Shown: positions 17,031 to 26,725, numbered from the stretch's first letter. The stretch is DNA of 62,730 nt from an uncultured Aquimarina sp. (GCA_947500545.1 CANMSO010000014.1:1-62730), one strand, 5' to 3'. Notes: generated from the letters alone by a model not told the origin. Translations and numbers: made by a program.

Positions 17031-18419
17031 TTATATCCCAGCTATCTCTTTTAAAGTAGCTATAGTATCCTCAGCCAGTTGATCTGCTTTTTCCTGACTT
17101 AAAGCTTCAGTGTAAATTCTAATAATCGGTTCTGTATTACTTTTACGTAAATGAACCCAGCAATCAGAAAAATCTACTTTTACTCCGTCAACAGTAGAAA
17201 TTTCTTCTGAAGCATGTTTTTTATGGAACCCTTGCAAAATTGCATCAACATCCAGATCAGGAGTTAATTGGATTTTGTTTTTACTCATGAAATATGATGG
17301 GTAACTATTTCGTAATTCACTAACCGTACATTTCTTTTCTGCCAAATGGGTTAGAAATAATGCTACTCCAACCAAAGAATCCCTTCCATAATGTGATTCT
17401 GGATAAATAATTCCACCATTACCTTCTCCGCCGATAACTGCTTTGTTGGCTTTCATTGTTGAAACAACGTTAACCTCTCCAACCGCACTTGCTTCATACT
17501 TACCATTATGTTTTTCAGTAACATCTCTTAATGCTCTACTTGATGATAAATTAGAAACTGTATTTCCTGGTGTTTTGCCCAATACAAAATCTGCACATGC
17601 GACTAAGGTATATTCCTCTCCAAACATTTCTCCATCCTCGCTCATAAATGCAAGACGATCAACATCAGGATCTACGGTAAGTCCAAAATGAGCTTTCTCC
17701 TTAACAACCAATTCTGATAAATCGGTCAAATGCTCTTTAAGAGGTTCTGGATTGTGTGGAAAGTGTCCATTTGGTTCACAATATAATTCTACCACTTCCA
17801 CTCCCATTTTTTTAAGAAGTTTTGGGATTGCAATACCACCAGTAGAATTTACAGCATCTACAACAACTTTAAATCCTGATTCTTTTACTATATCTGCATT
17901 TACCAATGATAAGTTTAGCACCTCATCAATATGTTTATCTATGTATGTATCATTAACTGTAATACTCCCCAAATCATCAACTTCTGCAAAAGTATATGAA
18001 TCATTCTCTGCAATATCAAGAATCTTCTTTCCATTCTCTGCATTCAGAAATTCACCTTTACCATTAAGAAGTTTCAATGCGTTCCACTGTTTTGGGTTAT
18101 GACTTGCGGTTAGAATAATACCACCATCTGCATTTTCTAAAGGTACGGCAATCTCTACAGTAGGAGTTGTAGAAAGCCCAAGATCGATTACGTGTATCCC
18201 AAGTCCAACCAAACTATTCATAACTAATTGTTGGATCATAGAACCAGAAATTCTGGCATCTCGTCCAACGACTACCGTTGGATGTACTACGTTAGTTTCT
18301 TTTTTTAGCCAGCTTCCATAAGCCGAAGCAAATTTTACGGCATCAACTGGCGTTAGATTATCCCCTACATTTCCACCTATTGTTCCTCTAATTCCTGAAA
18401 TTGATTTGATTAATGTCAT
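17031..18419 (-). CDS. glmM: Phosphoglucosamine mutase
   Basis: The 462-residue enzyme converts glucosamine-6-phosphate to glucosamine-1-phosphate on the way to UDP-GlcNAc, peptidoglycan and lipid A. The phosphoserine motif TASHNP is at residues 104-109 (Ser 106). The metal-binding loop DPDVDR, the sugar-binding GEGNGG and the phosphate-binding region near RKSNTEPIIRIY follow in the expected order. The early GTIGG and RDARISG segments also fit the family. Other alpha-D-phosphohexomutases share these motifs, but the length and the GEGNGG loop favour GlmM. It has its own promoter and is not in an operon. Confidence 0.88.
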   Translation of the reverse strand: MTLIKSISGIRGTIGGNVGDNLTPVDAVKFASAYGSWLKKETNVVHPTVVVGRDARISGSMIQQLVMNSLVGLGIHVIDLGLSTTPTVEIAVPLENADGGIILTASHNPKQWNALKLLNGKGEFLNAENGKKILDIAENDSYTFAEVDDLGSITVNDTYIDKHIDEVLNLSLVNADIVKESGFKVVVDAVNSTGGIAIPKLLKKMGVEVVELYCEPNGHFPHNPEPLKEHLTDLSELVVKEKAHFGLTVDPDVDRLAFMSEDGEMFGEEYTLVACADFVLGKTPGNTVSNLSSSRALRDVTEKHNGKYEASAVGEVNVVSTMKANKAVIGGEGNGGIIYPESHYGRDSLVGVALFLTHLAEKKCTVSELRNSYPSYFMSKNKIQLTPDLDVDAILQGFHKKHASEEISTVDGVKVDFSDCWVHLRKSNTEPIIRIYTEALSQEKADQLAEDTIATLKEIAGI

Positions 18420-18448
18420 GCGATATTTTTGATTGTATTATTTGGGCG

Positions 18449-18479
18449 CAAATGTACAAGCAATAGTGGACTACTACAA
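18449..18479 (-). promoter_or_regulatory. Promoter of glmM
   Basis: On the minus strand there is GTTG, then 20 bases, then TACATTTG (18456-18449), a good match to the Bacteroidetes consensus. It is followed by GCGCCC, and the glmM start lies 30 bases further on. Confidence 0.65.
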
Positions 18480-18541
18480 CTTTACTATTAAAGTTTACAA
18501 AAAAACAATACTAACTTTCTAAAAAATTGTAAATTTCACTA

Positions 18542-19126
18542 ATGAATTTCTTAGCCCACATTTATCTCTCTGGAGAAGATCCCGAACTAAAAATTGGTAA
18601 TTTTATTGCAGATTCTGTCAAAGGAAAAAAATTCCTGGACTATCCAGATCGCATAAGTCAAGGAATCACCTTGCATAGAAAAATTGATTCGTATACAGAC
18701 TCTCACGATATTGTAAAGCAAAGTGTTTCCAGGTTATTTCCGAAATACAGACATTATAGTACAGTGATTGTTGATATTTTATATGATCATTTTCTAGCCG
18801 CCAATTGGAAAGAATATTCTGATGTACCTCTTGAAGAGTATTCATTAGACTTTTATAAATTACTTCATGAATACCATGAAGTTTTACCAAAGCAAATTCA
18901 AAAACTATTACCATACATGGAACAAGATAATTGGCTGCTTAGCTATGCATCTATTTCGGGTATAGGTAATGTATTATCGGGTATGAATCGCAGAACAAAG
19001 AACCGATCCAAAATGAATCTTGCCGTAGTAGAACTAGAAGAATATTACACCGATTTTGATAAGGAATTCCGCCACTTTTTTAAAGAATTAGAATTATACA
19101 CCAAAAATGAAATGAAAATATTATGA
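18542..19126 (+). CDS. ACP phosphodiesterase (AcpH / DUF479 family)
   Basis: This 194-residue protein starts MNFLAHIYLSGEDPELKIGN, the typical opening of the AcpH family, which is related to HD-type phosphohydrolases. The His and Asp residues in FLAHIYLS, GNFIADSVKG and LHRKIDSYTDSH supply the likely metal site. E. coli AcpH removes 4'-phosphopantetheine from acyl carrier protein. Whether the Bacteroidetes members do the same is not shown by sequence alone. The stop codon overlaps the start of the gamma-glutamyltransferase gene by four bases (ATGA), so the two are translationally coupled. Confidence 0.82.
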   Translation: MNFLAHIYLSGEDPELKIGNFIADSVKGKKFLDYPDRISQGITLHRKIDSYTDSHDIVKQSVSRLFPKYRHYSTVIVDILYDHFLAANWKEYSDVPLEEYSLDFYKLLHEYHEVLPKQIQKLLPYMEQDNWLLSYASISGIGNVLSGMNRRTKNRSKMNLAVVELEEYYTDFDKEFRHFFKELELYTKNEMKIL

Positions 19127-20823
19127 GACCTTTATTATACTTCATACTTCTTTTCTTAAGTTTTTCATGTAAAACATCTACTGATCAAGAGCAAAAAGCC
19201 AAACCACTTAGAGGAGTTATAACCAAAAATGCAATGGTTGTTTCAGCTAGAGAAGAGGCTTCAAAAATTGGTTCTGACATTATGAAAAAGGGAGGAAATG
19301 CTTTTGATGCTATGGTCGCAACAGAGATGGCACTCGCTGTAACATATCCTTTTGCTGGAAGTCTTGGCGGTGGTGGTTTTATGGTATATCGAAAAGCCAA
19401 TGGTGAAGTAGGTGCTTTAGATTATCGAGAAAAAGCGCCTCTTGCTGCGACAAAAGATATGTATCTTGATGAAAATGGAGATGCTATTCCTGAAAAAAGT
19501 CAAGTAGGCGCTTTAGCGATTGGAGTACCTGGTACCGTTGCGGGAATTTTTGAAGTACATGAAAAATTTGGCTCCTTACCTATCAAAGAAATTCTTACCC
19601 CTGTAGTTGAACTAGCAAAACGTGGTTTTGTGATTACTGCAAAACAACAGAAACGATTCGAAGATAAGCAAGACATATTTTTTGAAGTTAATAAAGACAC
19701 CATTCTTTTTGCTAAAGGTCATAAGGCAGGAGACACTTTAAAAAATAAAAAGATAGCCGAAACGTTGGAACGTATTATCAAGAATGGAAAGGCTGAGTTT
19801 TACCAAGGTAAAACAGGAAAAAAACTAGTAGAACGTATACAATCCTATGGCGGAATAATCACTATGGAAGACCTTTCCAAATATGAAGCTAAATGGCGTG
19901 ACCCGGTTCGCTTTGATTACAAAGGTCTTTCCGTTATTTCTATGTCTCCGCCGTCTAGTGGAGGAGTATGTTTAGCCCAAATCATGAAGATGATAGAACC
20001 CTATAATCTTTCTGAATACGGTCATAATCAACTTAAAACTATCCAAGTGATTACCGAGGCAGAACGCCGGGCGTATGCAGATAGAAGTTTTTATCTGGGA
20101 GATCCCGATTTTACAAAAATCCCAATAGATACATTAATAGGTGAATCTTATCTTTCTGATCGAATGTCTGATTTCACCTTTGATAAAGCCACAAGATCTA
20201 CAGATATAAATTGCGGAGTTGTCCCTGGATACGAAAGCGAAGAAACCACCCACTACTCTATTGTTGATCAATTTGGCAATGCTATTTCGGTGACGATAAC
20301 GCTAAATGGAGCTTATGGTTCTAAACTATATGCCCCAGAGATTGGAACATTCCTTAACAATGAAATGGATGATTTTAGTGCCAAACCTGGTGTTCCAAAC
20401 ATGTTTGGATTAATTGGTGCAGAAGCTAATGCCATAGCTCCCGAAAAAAGAATGTTAAGCTCTATGACTCCAACACTTGTAGAAAAAGACGGAAAACTAT
20501 GGATGTCTGTAGGAACTCCAGGAGGTTCTACTATTATTACATCTGTATTACAAACAATACTTAATGTAAAAGAGTTTGGTATGACAATGCAGGATGCAGT
20601 AAATGCTCCTAGGTTCCATCACCAATGGCTGCCAGACAAAATAGTTTTTGAACCAGAATCATTTGATAGTACTCGCTTAGATAGTTTATCACAAAAAGGA
20701 TATAAAATTGATGAAGAAACCTCTAAAATTATAGGCAAAGTAGATGGTATTCTTGTATTGCCCGATGGAACATTAGAAGGCGGTGCGGACAAACGTGGCG
20801 ATGATACCGCTGTTGGGTTTTAA
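19123..20823 (+). CDS. ggt: Gamma-glutamyltransferase, lipoprotein
   Basis: The 566-residue precursor carries a lipoprotein signal (FLSFSC, Cys about 16), so it should act in the periplasm or on the outer membrane. It shows the family's early NAFDAMVATEMAL and AGSLGGGGFM blocks. The autoprocessing and nucleophile site is TTHYSIVD at Thr 375, which becomes the N-terminus of the small subunit. Later come FLNNEMDDFSAKPG, SSMTPT and the GTPGGS oxyanion region. The enzyme cleaves or transfers the gamma-glutamyl group of glutathione and similar peptides. It is coupled to the upstream AcpH-like gene and followed after 11 bases by the AlkD-like gene, giving a three-gene unit. Confidence 0.95.
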   Translation: MRPLLYFILLFLSFSCKTSTDQEQKAKPLRGVITKNAMVVSAREEASKIGSDIMKKGGNAFDAMVATEMALAVTYPFAGSLGGGGFMVYRKANGEVGALDYREKAPLAATKDMYLDENGDAIPEKSQVGALAIGVPGTVAGIFEVHEKFGSLPIKEILTPVVELAKRGFVITAKQQKRFEDKQDIFFEVNKDTILFAKGHKAGDTLKNKKIAETLERIIKNGKAEFYQGKTGKKLVERIQSYGGIITMEDLSKYEAKWRDPVRFDYKGLSVISMSPPSSGGVCLAQIMKMIEPYNLSEYGHNQLKTIQVITEAERRAYADRSFYLGDPDFTKIPIDTLIGESYLSDRMSDFTFDKATRSTDINCGVVPGYESEETTHYSIVDQFGNAISVTITLNGAYGSKLYAPEIGTFLNNEMDDFSAKPGVPNMFGLIGAEANAIAPEKRMLSSMTPTLVEKDGKLWMSVGTPGGSTIITSVLQTILNVKEFGMTMQDAVNAPRFHHQWLPDKIVFEPESFDSTRLDSLSQKGYKIDEETSKIIGKVDGILVLPDGTLEGGADKRGDDTAVGF

Positions 20824-20834
20824 ATTATTACACT

Positions 20835-21509
20835 ATGGACTTTATTGCCGTGTTATTATCAAAATTTGAACATAACGCTAATGCTAACCAAGCAAAAGCA
20901 ATGGAAGCCTATCTAAAAAATCTCTTTCCCCTTTATGGTATAAAAGCTCCAGTAAGGAAACTACTTTTAAAAGATACTATTAATGAGTTTAAATCTGAAC
21001 TATCAACTAGAAATAATATAATTGAGATAGTAAACACACTTTATCAAAAACCTCAACGAGAACTTCATTACTGCGCTATAGAATTAGCAGATCGTTTTCT
21101 AAAAAAGAAGTATGCCGTTACAGATATTCATTTTATTGAAAAGTTAATCATAACAAATTCCTGGTGGGACACTGTAGACTTCATTGCAAAACATATTCTG
21201 GGTAATTATTTACTTCAATATCCCGATCAAATATCCCCAATAACAACCAGGTTTTCCTCTTCAGAAAATATGTGGTTAAACCGAAGTGCAATTTTATTTC
21301 AATTAGGATACAAGGATAAAACAGATACTCAATTGTTATTTAGGCTTTGCGAACAACATAAGCCATCTGACGAGTTTTTTATAAAAAAAGCTATTGGTTG
21401 GGCATTGCGTGAATATTCTAAGGTTAATCCCGAAACAATTGTATCATTTGTATCTAAAGCAAACCTGAAACCTTTATCAGAAAAAGAGGCTTTAAAAAGA
21501 ATCCAATAA
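20835..21509 (+). CDS. DNA alkylation repair protein (AlkD-like)
   Basis: This 224-residue all-helical protein fits the AlkD family of HEAT-like repeat DNA glycosylases, which remove positively charged alkylated purines such as 3-methyladenine and 7-methylguanine. Visible family features are YGIKAPVRKLLLKD near the N-terminus, RELHYCAIELADRFLKK in the middle, ITNSWWDTVDFIAKHI with the conserved WWDTVD, and IKKAIGWALREYSK towards the end. The residues expected around the lesion (Trp and Asp in WWDTVD and Arg in WALREY) are present. The gene ends the acpH-like/ggt/alkD-like unit at a strong terminator. Confidence 0.9.
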   Translation: MDFIAVLLSKFEHNANANQAKAMEAYLKNLFPLYGIKAPVRKLLLKDTINEFKSELSTRNNIIEIVNTLYQKPQRELHYCAIELADRFLKKKYAVTDIHFIEKLIITNSWWDTVDFIAKHILGNYLLQYPDQISPITTRFSSSENMWLNRSAILFQLGYKDKTDTQLLFRLCEQHKPSDEFFIKKAIGWALREYSKVNPETIVSFVSKANLKPLSEKEALKRIQ

Positions 21510-21541
21510 AAAATGCGCAGCTTTTGACTGCGCATTTTTAT
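21509..21541. terminator. Bidirectional terminator between alkD-like gene and dnaK
   Basis: A 12-base-pair stem AAAAATGCGCAG with CTGCGCATTTTT encloses a seven-base loop. The A- and T-runs on the two sides let it serve both convergent genes. Confidence 0.9.
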
Positions 21542-21558
21542 CTATATAAGTATGTTAT

Positions 21559-23469
21559 TTACTTCACTTCTTCAAAGTCAACATCCTCTACATCACTTCC
21601 TTCAGAACCTCCTTCAGGTTGATCTGCACCGGCATCAGGACCTGGTTGTCCATTTTGTTGTGCTTCGGCTTGAGCTTTGTACATCTCTTCGCTAGCTACT
21701 TTCCAAGCTTCGTTAATTTTATCAAGAGCTGGTTGGATTACAGCAAGGTCTTTAGACTCATAAGCTTTTTTCAATTCTTCCAAAGCCTCTTCAACTGGCT
21801 TTTTCTTATCATCAGAAATCTTATCTCCAAACTCTGTCAATTGCTTTTCTGTCTGGAAAATCATTCCGTCAGCTTCATTTAACTTATCAGCAGTTTCTTT
21901 AGCTGCTTTATCAGCTTCAGCATTTGCTTCAGCTTCTTGCTTCATTTTCTCGATTTCTTCTTCTGTTAATCCTGAAGAAGCTTCGATACGGATATCCTGA
22001 GATTTATTAGTAGCTTTATCAGTAGCAGATACTTTGATGATACCATTGGCATCAATATCAAAGGTAACTTCGATCTGTGGTGTTCCTCTCTGCGCTGGTG
22101 GAATTCCATCTAAGTGGAAACGACCAATTGTCTTATTATCTGCAGCCATAGGACGCTCACCTTGTAATACATGAATCTCTACAGATGGTTGATTATCTGC
22201 AGCCGTAGAGAATACTTGTGATTTCTTGGTAGGAATCGTAGTATTAGCTTCAATAAGCTTAGTCATTACATTACCCATAGTTTCGATACCAAGAGAAAGT
22301 GGAGTTACATCTAGTAATAATACATCCTTTACATCTCCTGTTAATACTCCTCCTTGAATTGCTGCACCAACGGCAACTACTTCATCAGGGTTTACACCTT
22401 TACTTGGTGCTTTACCAAAGAATTTTTCTACTGCTTCTTGCACTGCAGGAATACGAGTAGATCCACCAACTAATATAATTTCATCGATATCACTAGTTGA
22501 TAACCCAGCAGCTTTAAGTGCTGTACGACATGGCTCTACTGTACGTTTTACCAAATCATCTATTAATTGATCAAATTTAGATTTGCTTAATGTTCTTACC
22601 AAGTGCTTAGGCCCACTAGCAGTAGCCGTAACATATGGTAAATTAATTTCTGTTTGTGAAGAAGATGACAATTCGATTTTAGCTTTTTCTGCAGCTTCTT
22701 TAAGACGTTGTAATGCCATAGGATCCTCACGTAGATCCATATTTTCATCTGCCTTAAACTCTTCTGCTAACCAGTCGATAATCTTTTGATCAACATCATC
22801 ACCTCCTAAGTGCGTATCGCCATCCGTAGAAAGTACTTCAAATACACCATCTCCTAATTCAAGGATAGATACATCATGCGTTCCTCCTCCAAAGTCAAAT
22901 ACTACAATTTTCTGGTCTGTACCTTTTTTATCAAGACCATAAGCCAATGCAGCGGCTGTAGGTTCATTGATAATACGTTCTACTTTAAGACCCGCAATTT
23001 CTCCGGCTTCTTTAGTAGCCTGACGTTGCGCATCATTAAAATATGCAGGTACCGTTATTACCGCTCTGGTAACATCTTGTCCAAGGTAATCTTCTGCAGT
23101 TTTCTTCATTTTCTGAAGTGTCATTGCAGATAATTCTTGTGGTGTATATAAACGACCGTCTACATCTACACGTGGCGTATCATTATCTCCTTTTACAACT
23201 TTATAAGCTGCTCTTTTTGCTTCTTTAGCAGATTCAGAGAATTTATTACCCATAAACCTCTTAATCGAAGAGATAGTTTTAGTAGGATTTGTAACTGCCT
23301 GACGTTTTGCAGGATCTCCTACTTTAATTTCTCCACCCTCTACAAAAGCAATTACAGAAGGAGTGGTTCTTTTACCTTCAGCATTAGGGATTACTACAGG
23401 CTCATTACCTTCCATTACAGAAACACATGAGTTGGTTGTCCCTAAGTCTATTCCTATTATTTTACTCAT
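21559..23469 (-). CDS. dnaK: Molecular chaperone DnaK (Hsp70)
   Basis: The 636-residue protein is a full-length DnaK. It starts MSKIIGIDLGTTNSCVSVME, with the first Hsp70 signature. The second, FDFGGGTHDVSIL, and the third, ILVGGSTRIPAVQEAV, follow in the ATPase domain. The linker VLLLDVTPLSLGIET leads into the substrate-binding domain at about residue 390, and an acidic tail ends EDVDFEEVK. DnaK folds and refolds proteins with DnaJ and GrpE. Neither partner gene is adjacent, which is common in Bacteroidetes. The upstream region carries two inverted repeats that may be regulatory. Confidence 0.98.
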   Translation of the reverse strand: MSKIIGIDLGTTNSCVSVMEGNEPVVIPNAEGKRTTPSVIAFVEGGEIKVGDPAKRQAVTNPTKTISSIKRFMGNKFSESAKEAKRAAYKVVKGDNDTPRVDVDGRLYTPQELSAMTLQKMKKTAEDYLGQDVTRAVITVPAYFNDAQRQATKEAGEIAGLKVERIINEPTAAALAYGLDKKGTDQKIVVFDFGGGTHDVSILELGDGVFEVLSTDGDTHLGGDDVDQKIIDWLAEEFKADENMDLREDPMALQRLKEAAEKAKIELSSSSQTEINLPYVTATASGPKHLVRTLSKSKFDQLIDDLVKRTVEPCRTALKAAGLSTSDIDEIILVGGSTRIPAVQEAVEKFFGKAPSKGVNPDEVVAVGAAIQGGVLTGDVKDVLLLDVTPLSLGIETMGNVMTKLIEANTTIPTKKSQVFSTAADNQPSVEIHVLQGERPMAADNKTIGRFHLDGIPPAQRGTPQIEVTFDIDANGIIKVSATDKATNKSQDIRIEASSGLTEEEIEKMKQEAEANAEADKAAKETADKLNEADGMIFQTEKQLTEFGDKISDDKKKPVEEALEELKKAYESKDLAVIQPALDKINEAWKVASEEMYKAQAEAQQNGQPGPDAGADQPEGGSEGSDVEDVDFEEVK

Positions 23470-23546
23470 TTTTTATAATAAATTGTTATACTATTGTTCA
23501 TAATAATTTAATCCTGTTAGGTCAATGATTATGCCATTGCAATCTG

Positions 23547-23606
23547 TATGACAGGATGTCATTATAATTTCTTTAACCTTTGTTAAACGACATAAAACTT
23601 TGAGGC
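23547..23606 (-). promoter_or_regulatory. Paired inverted repeats upstream of dnaK
   Basis: About 80-95 bases before the dnaK start there is ATGACA-GGA-TGTCAT at 23548-23562. About 15 bases further upstream for dnaK lies TTTAAC-AAAG-GTTAAA at about 23571-23586, written on the + strand as TTTAACCTTTGTTAAA. Both are symmetric and lie where a promoter and operator are expected. A heat-shock operator is an inference only. Confidence 0.4.
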
Positions 23607-23696
23607 ATAACAACAATAACAATTCTACAAAAAAGGATGTTCTTTATTATCAAAAAACTATATTTACCCCCTAAATTATTTCAATAATTACGAATT

Positions 23697-25121
23697 ATGG
23701 AATGTATTAGTATTTTTGACATGCTAAAGATAGGTGTTGGCCCTTCGAGCTCACATACATTAGGACCTTGGCGTGCTGCACGAAGATGGATAGCAGAATT
23801 AAAAGACAATACTACTTTTGAATCTATTACTTCTATTACCGTAGATCTTTTTGGTTCGTTATCCCTTACTGGGAAAGGGCATGCTACAGATATTGCTACC
23901 ATCTTAGGTTTATGTGGATATGACCCGCAGACCATCGACGTTTCTAAAATTACCGATATAATAGATGCAATCAAAAACTCAAAACAGATTAAGTTCAATA
24001 ATGAAGTAACCGTAGCTTTTGATCCCATATCGCAAATCATTTTTAATAGAGAATTTAAAGAGTTTCATCCCAACGGGATGACTTTTCATGGTACGTTAAA
24101 AAATGGCAAGAAAGTATCATCCTCATTCTATTCTATTGGCGGTGGTTTTGTAGTAAAAGAAGAAAGAAAAAGGAAAGAAAAAAAACTTGAAGAATTTCAA
24201 TGTTTTCCATTACCCATCCAAAAAGCAACAGATTTATTAGAGTATTGTAATTCAAAAAACAAGAAAGTTTCTGAAATCGTTCTTGAAAACGAACGTTCAT
24301 TACGAAGCGATGCGGAAATTGATGACAGGATAACACAAGTATGGAAAGTCATGCTAGAATCTATGTATACGGGTTGTCATACCGAAGGTACATTACCTGG
24401 TGGGTTAAATGTAAGACGAAGAGCCTTTGACACTCATAAAAAATTGATTGAAGATACATCATATAGTTCTCCAGAAGAGTGGATTGAAGCTATCCGAAAT
24501 ACTGAAGTGAAATTCCGTCAAATACTAAAATGGGTTTCTTGTTTTGCACTAGCAGTAAATGAAGTAAATGCCTCATTAGGAAGAGTTGTTACTGCACCAA
24601 CTAATGGAAGTGCCGGTGTAATTCCTGCAGTTATGATGTATTATATGGTTATAGAAAACCACGATGCCAATTTTGATGATATAAAACAGTTTATGCTAGT
24701 TGCAGGAGAGATTGGCAGCTTATTCAAAAAAGGAGCTACTATATCTGCTGCAATGGGTGGTTGCCAGGCAGAAATCGGCGTTTCATCTGCAATGGCTGCT
24801 GGGGCATTAACAGAATTAATGGGAGGCACATCTGAGCAAGTCCTAATGGCTAGTGAAATTGCGATGGAACATCACTTGGGGCTTACTTGCGATCCTATTG
24901 GCGGATTGGTACAAGTACCTTGTATAGAACGAAATGCCATGGGAGCTATAAAAGCAATAAATGCCTGTGAAATGGCCCTTGATGCAGATGCCGCGCATGC
25001 AAAAGTACCTCTTGACAAAGTAATTGAAACCATGTGGGAGACTGCCCTGGATATGAATACAAAATATAAGGAAACCAGTGAAGGTGGTTTGGCTGTTAAA
25101 GTAAGTTTGAGTGATTGTTAA
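23697..25121 (+). CDS. sdaA: L-serine ammonia-lyase (iron-sulfur, single-chain)
   Basis: The 474-residue enzyme deaminates L-serine to pyruvate and ammonia. The alpha and beta parts are joined in one chain, as in E. coli SdaA. The N-terminal half has the beta-domain opening SIFDMLKIGVGPSSSHTLGPW, followed by GSLSLTGKGHATD. The C-terminal half holds the cysteines expected to bind the 4Fe-4S cluster: GGCQAE, LTCDPIGG and VPCIERNAMG. The substrate loop TAPTNGSAGVIPA is also present. It is a single gene, divergent from dnaK. Confidence 0.95.
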   Translation: MECISIFDMLKIGVGPSSSHTLGPWRAARRWIAELKDNTTFESITSITVDLFGSLSLTGKGHATDIATILGLCGYDPQTIDVSKITDIIDAIKNSKQIKFNNEVTVAFDPISQIIFNREFKEFHPNGMTFHGTLKNGKKVSSSFYSIGGGFVVKEERKRKEKKLEEFQCFPLPIQKATDLLEYCNSKNKKVSEIVLENERSLRSDAEIDDRITQVWKVMLESMYTGCHTEGTLPGGLNVRRRAFDTHKKLIEDTSYSSPEEWIEAIRNTEVKFRQILKWVSCFALAVNEVNASLGRVVTAPTNGSAGVIPAVMMYYMVIENHDANFDDIKQFMLVAGEIGSLFKKGATISAAMGGCQAEIGVSSAMAAGALTELMGGTSEQVLMASEIAMEHHLGLTCDPIGGLVQVPCIERNAMGAIKAINACEMALDADAAHAKVPLDKVIETMWETALDMNTKYKETSEGGLAVKVSLSDC

Positions 25122-25214
25122 AGTTTATAAGCTATTATGAGTTTAGGATGAGCTTAAAGCCGGAACCACTTAATGAACTGATAATCAAGAACTCAACAAG
25201 ACACCTATTCACCA

Positions 25215-25700
25215 CTACTTACATCCTTCCCTATTTCTTGTATCTGCAATTGAAATAATCTTCCAGGAAGTACCATCATTATACAATTGGAAAACATTTA
25301 CTCCACAATGACTAAACTTGTCATTGAAATAGAATTCATAGGGAGTCCACGCATTAGCAATTGTCGAATCCGCATCTATTTTAAAAAGTAACAATCTTTC
25401 ATCCCAGCGTTGGCCTGCTGGCCTACCATTGATGGCTTTCAGGAACTTATTAACGTCGGTTTGAACTGCTTTTTTACCTCCATTCTTTGTTTCAGCAATA
25501 GTTTTCATTACCATATTATCATCTATCGTCTTCTTTATCTTGATAGTATCACCAGAGTGAAACCCCTCAAAAAATTGTAAAATGGTTTGTTTCACTTCAT
25601 TTTTATAGCGACTTACATCATCTTTGGATGTATCTTTTTGTGAATAGACACTTGTGCCAATTAAGAATAATGTAAAAAATATTATAGATAATTTATGCAT
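25215..25700 (-). CDS. NTF2-like secreted protein (SnoaL-type fold)
   Basis: This 161-residue protein has a cleavable signal peptide (about residues 1-20, ending SVYSQ). The mature part has the helix-then-strand pattern of nuclear transport factor 2-like proteins: YKNEVKQTILQFFEGFHSGD, MVMKTIAET in a first strand, then IANAWTPYEFYFNDKFSHCG and VFQLYNDGTSWKIISIADTR. That last phrase is characteristic of Bacteroidetes NTF2-family exported proteins. The fold is used by many enzymes and binding proteins, and no clear catalytic set is visible. It stands alone between sdaA and panB. Confidence 0.78.
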   Translation of the reverse strand: MHKLSIIFFTLFLIGTSVYSQKDTSKDDVSRYKNEVKQTILQFFEGFHSGDTIKIKKTIDDNMVMKTIAETKNGGKKAVQTDVNKFLKAINGRPAGQRWDERLLLFKIDADSTIANAWTPYEFYFNDKFSHCGVNVFQLYNDGTSWKIISIADTRNREGCK

Positions 25701-25802
25701 GATAATGACTTTTTGATATCCTTAAATGTAAGGTTTTAATTGTATTCACAAATTAATAATTTTAAGGTATCAAAAATAAAAGAAGATCAAAAGCTATATA
25801 CA

Positions 25803-25834
25803 CTTGTTACGATATAGGTAAATGCTTACTTTTA
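25803..25834 (+). promoter_or_regulatory. Promoter candidate of panB
   Basis: TTG at 25804-25806, 20 bases, and TACTTTTA at 25827-25834 match the Bacteroidetes layout, with one mismatch in the last -7 position. The panB ATG follows about 21 bases later. Confidence 0.5.
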
Positions 25835-25855
25835 CAATCCAAAAAAAAATTCAAA

Positions 25856-26674
25856 ATGTCTACAGCAAAAAAAGATTATAAACGGGTTACAGTAAAGTCT
25901 CTGGTTGAAATGAAATCCAATGGAGAGAAAATCTCTATGTTAACCGCTTATGATTACACCATGGCCAAGATTGTTGATGGCGCTGGCGTAGATGTAATTC
26001 TTGTTGGAGATTCTGCATCTAATGTAATGGCAGGTCATGAAACAACACTACCAATTACTTTGGATCAGATGATATATCATGCCTCTTCTGTAATTAGGGC
26101 TATTGATCGTGCTTTGATTGTAGTAGATATCCCTTTTGGAAGCTACCAGAGTGATCCAAAAGAAGCATTACGTTCTGCAATTCGAATTATGAAGGAATCA
26201 GGGGGGCATGCCGTAAAGATGGAAGGTGGAAAAGAAATAAAAGAATCTATAAAAAGAATACTTAATGCAGGAATACCGGTTATGGGACACCTTGGATTAA
26301 CACCACAATCTATCTACAAGTTTGGGACGTATACCGTAAGAGCAAAAGAGGAAGAAGAAGCACAAAAATTAAAAGAAGATGCTTTAATGTTAGAAAGAAT
26401 AGGATGTTTTGCCATTGTACTTGAAAAAGTTCCTGCCAAATTGGCTAAAGAGGTTGCCGATAGCCTTACTATTCCAATTATAGGTATAGGAGCTGGAAAT
26501 GGTGTAGACGGACAGGTTTTGGTTACTCACGATATGTTAGGAATGACACATGAGTTTAACCCTCGTTTTTTAAGACGTTATTTGGATCTGTATACTGAGA
26601 TGACTAAGGCTTTTAAACAATATGTTACTGACGTAAAAGCGGTTGATTTTCCTAATGATAATGAACAGTATTAG
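25856..26674 (+). CDS. panB: 3-methyl-2-oxobutanoate hydroxymethyltransferase (ketopantoate hydroxymethyltransferase)
   Basis: The 272-residue protein has the usual PanB length and motifs: LTAYDYTMAKI, ILVGDSASNVMAGHETTLPI with the Mg-binding Asp, VVDIPFGSYQ, VKMEGGKE, MGHLGLTPQS, and the catalytic-region IPIIGIGAGNGVDGQVLV. It makes ketopantoate from 3-methyl-2-oxobutanoate and methylene-tetrahydrofolate, the first committed step to pantothenate and coenzyme A. No other pan gene is adjacent. A four-helix bundle gene and an RluA-type gene follow on the same strand. Confidence 0.97.
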   Translation: MSTAKKDYKRVTVKSLVEMKSNGEKISMLTAYDYTMAKIVDGAGVDVILVGDSASNVMAGHETTLPITLDQMIYHASSVIRAIDRALIVVDIPFGSYQSDPKEALRSAIRIMKESGGHAVKMEGGKEIKESIKRILNAGIPVMGHLGLTPQSIYKFGTYTVRAKEEEEAQKLKEDALMLERIGCFAIVLEKVPAKLAKEVADSLTIPIIGIGAGNGVDGQVLVTHDMLGMTHEFNPRFLRRYLDLYTEMTKAFKQYVTDVKAVDFPNDNEQY

Positions 26675-26725
26675 TAGCTAGATGAATTCGATCTTTAGAC
26701 AGTTTAGATTGTTAGACATTTAAAT

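Noticed and set aside
22876..23133. Reading frame antisense to dnaK
   Set aside because: It is a shadow of the strongly conserved dnaK frame and has no family features.
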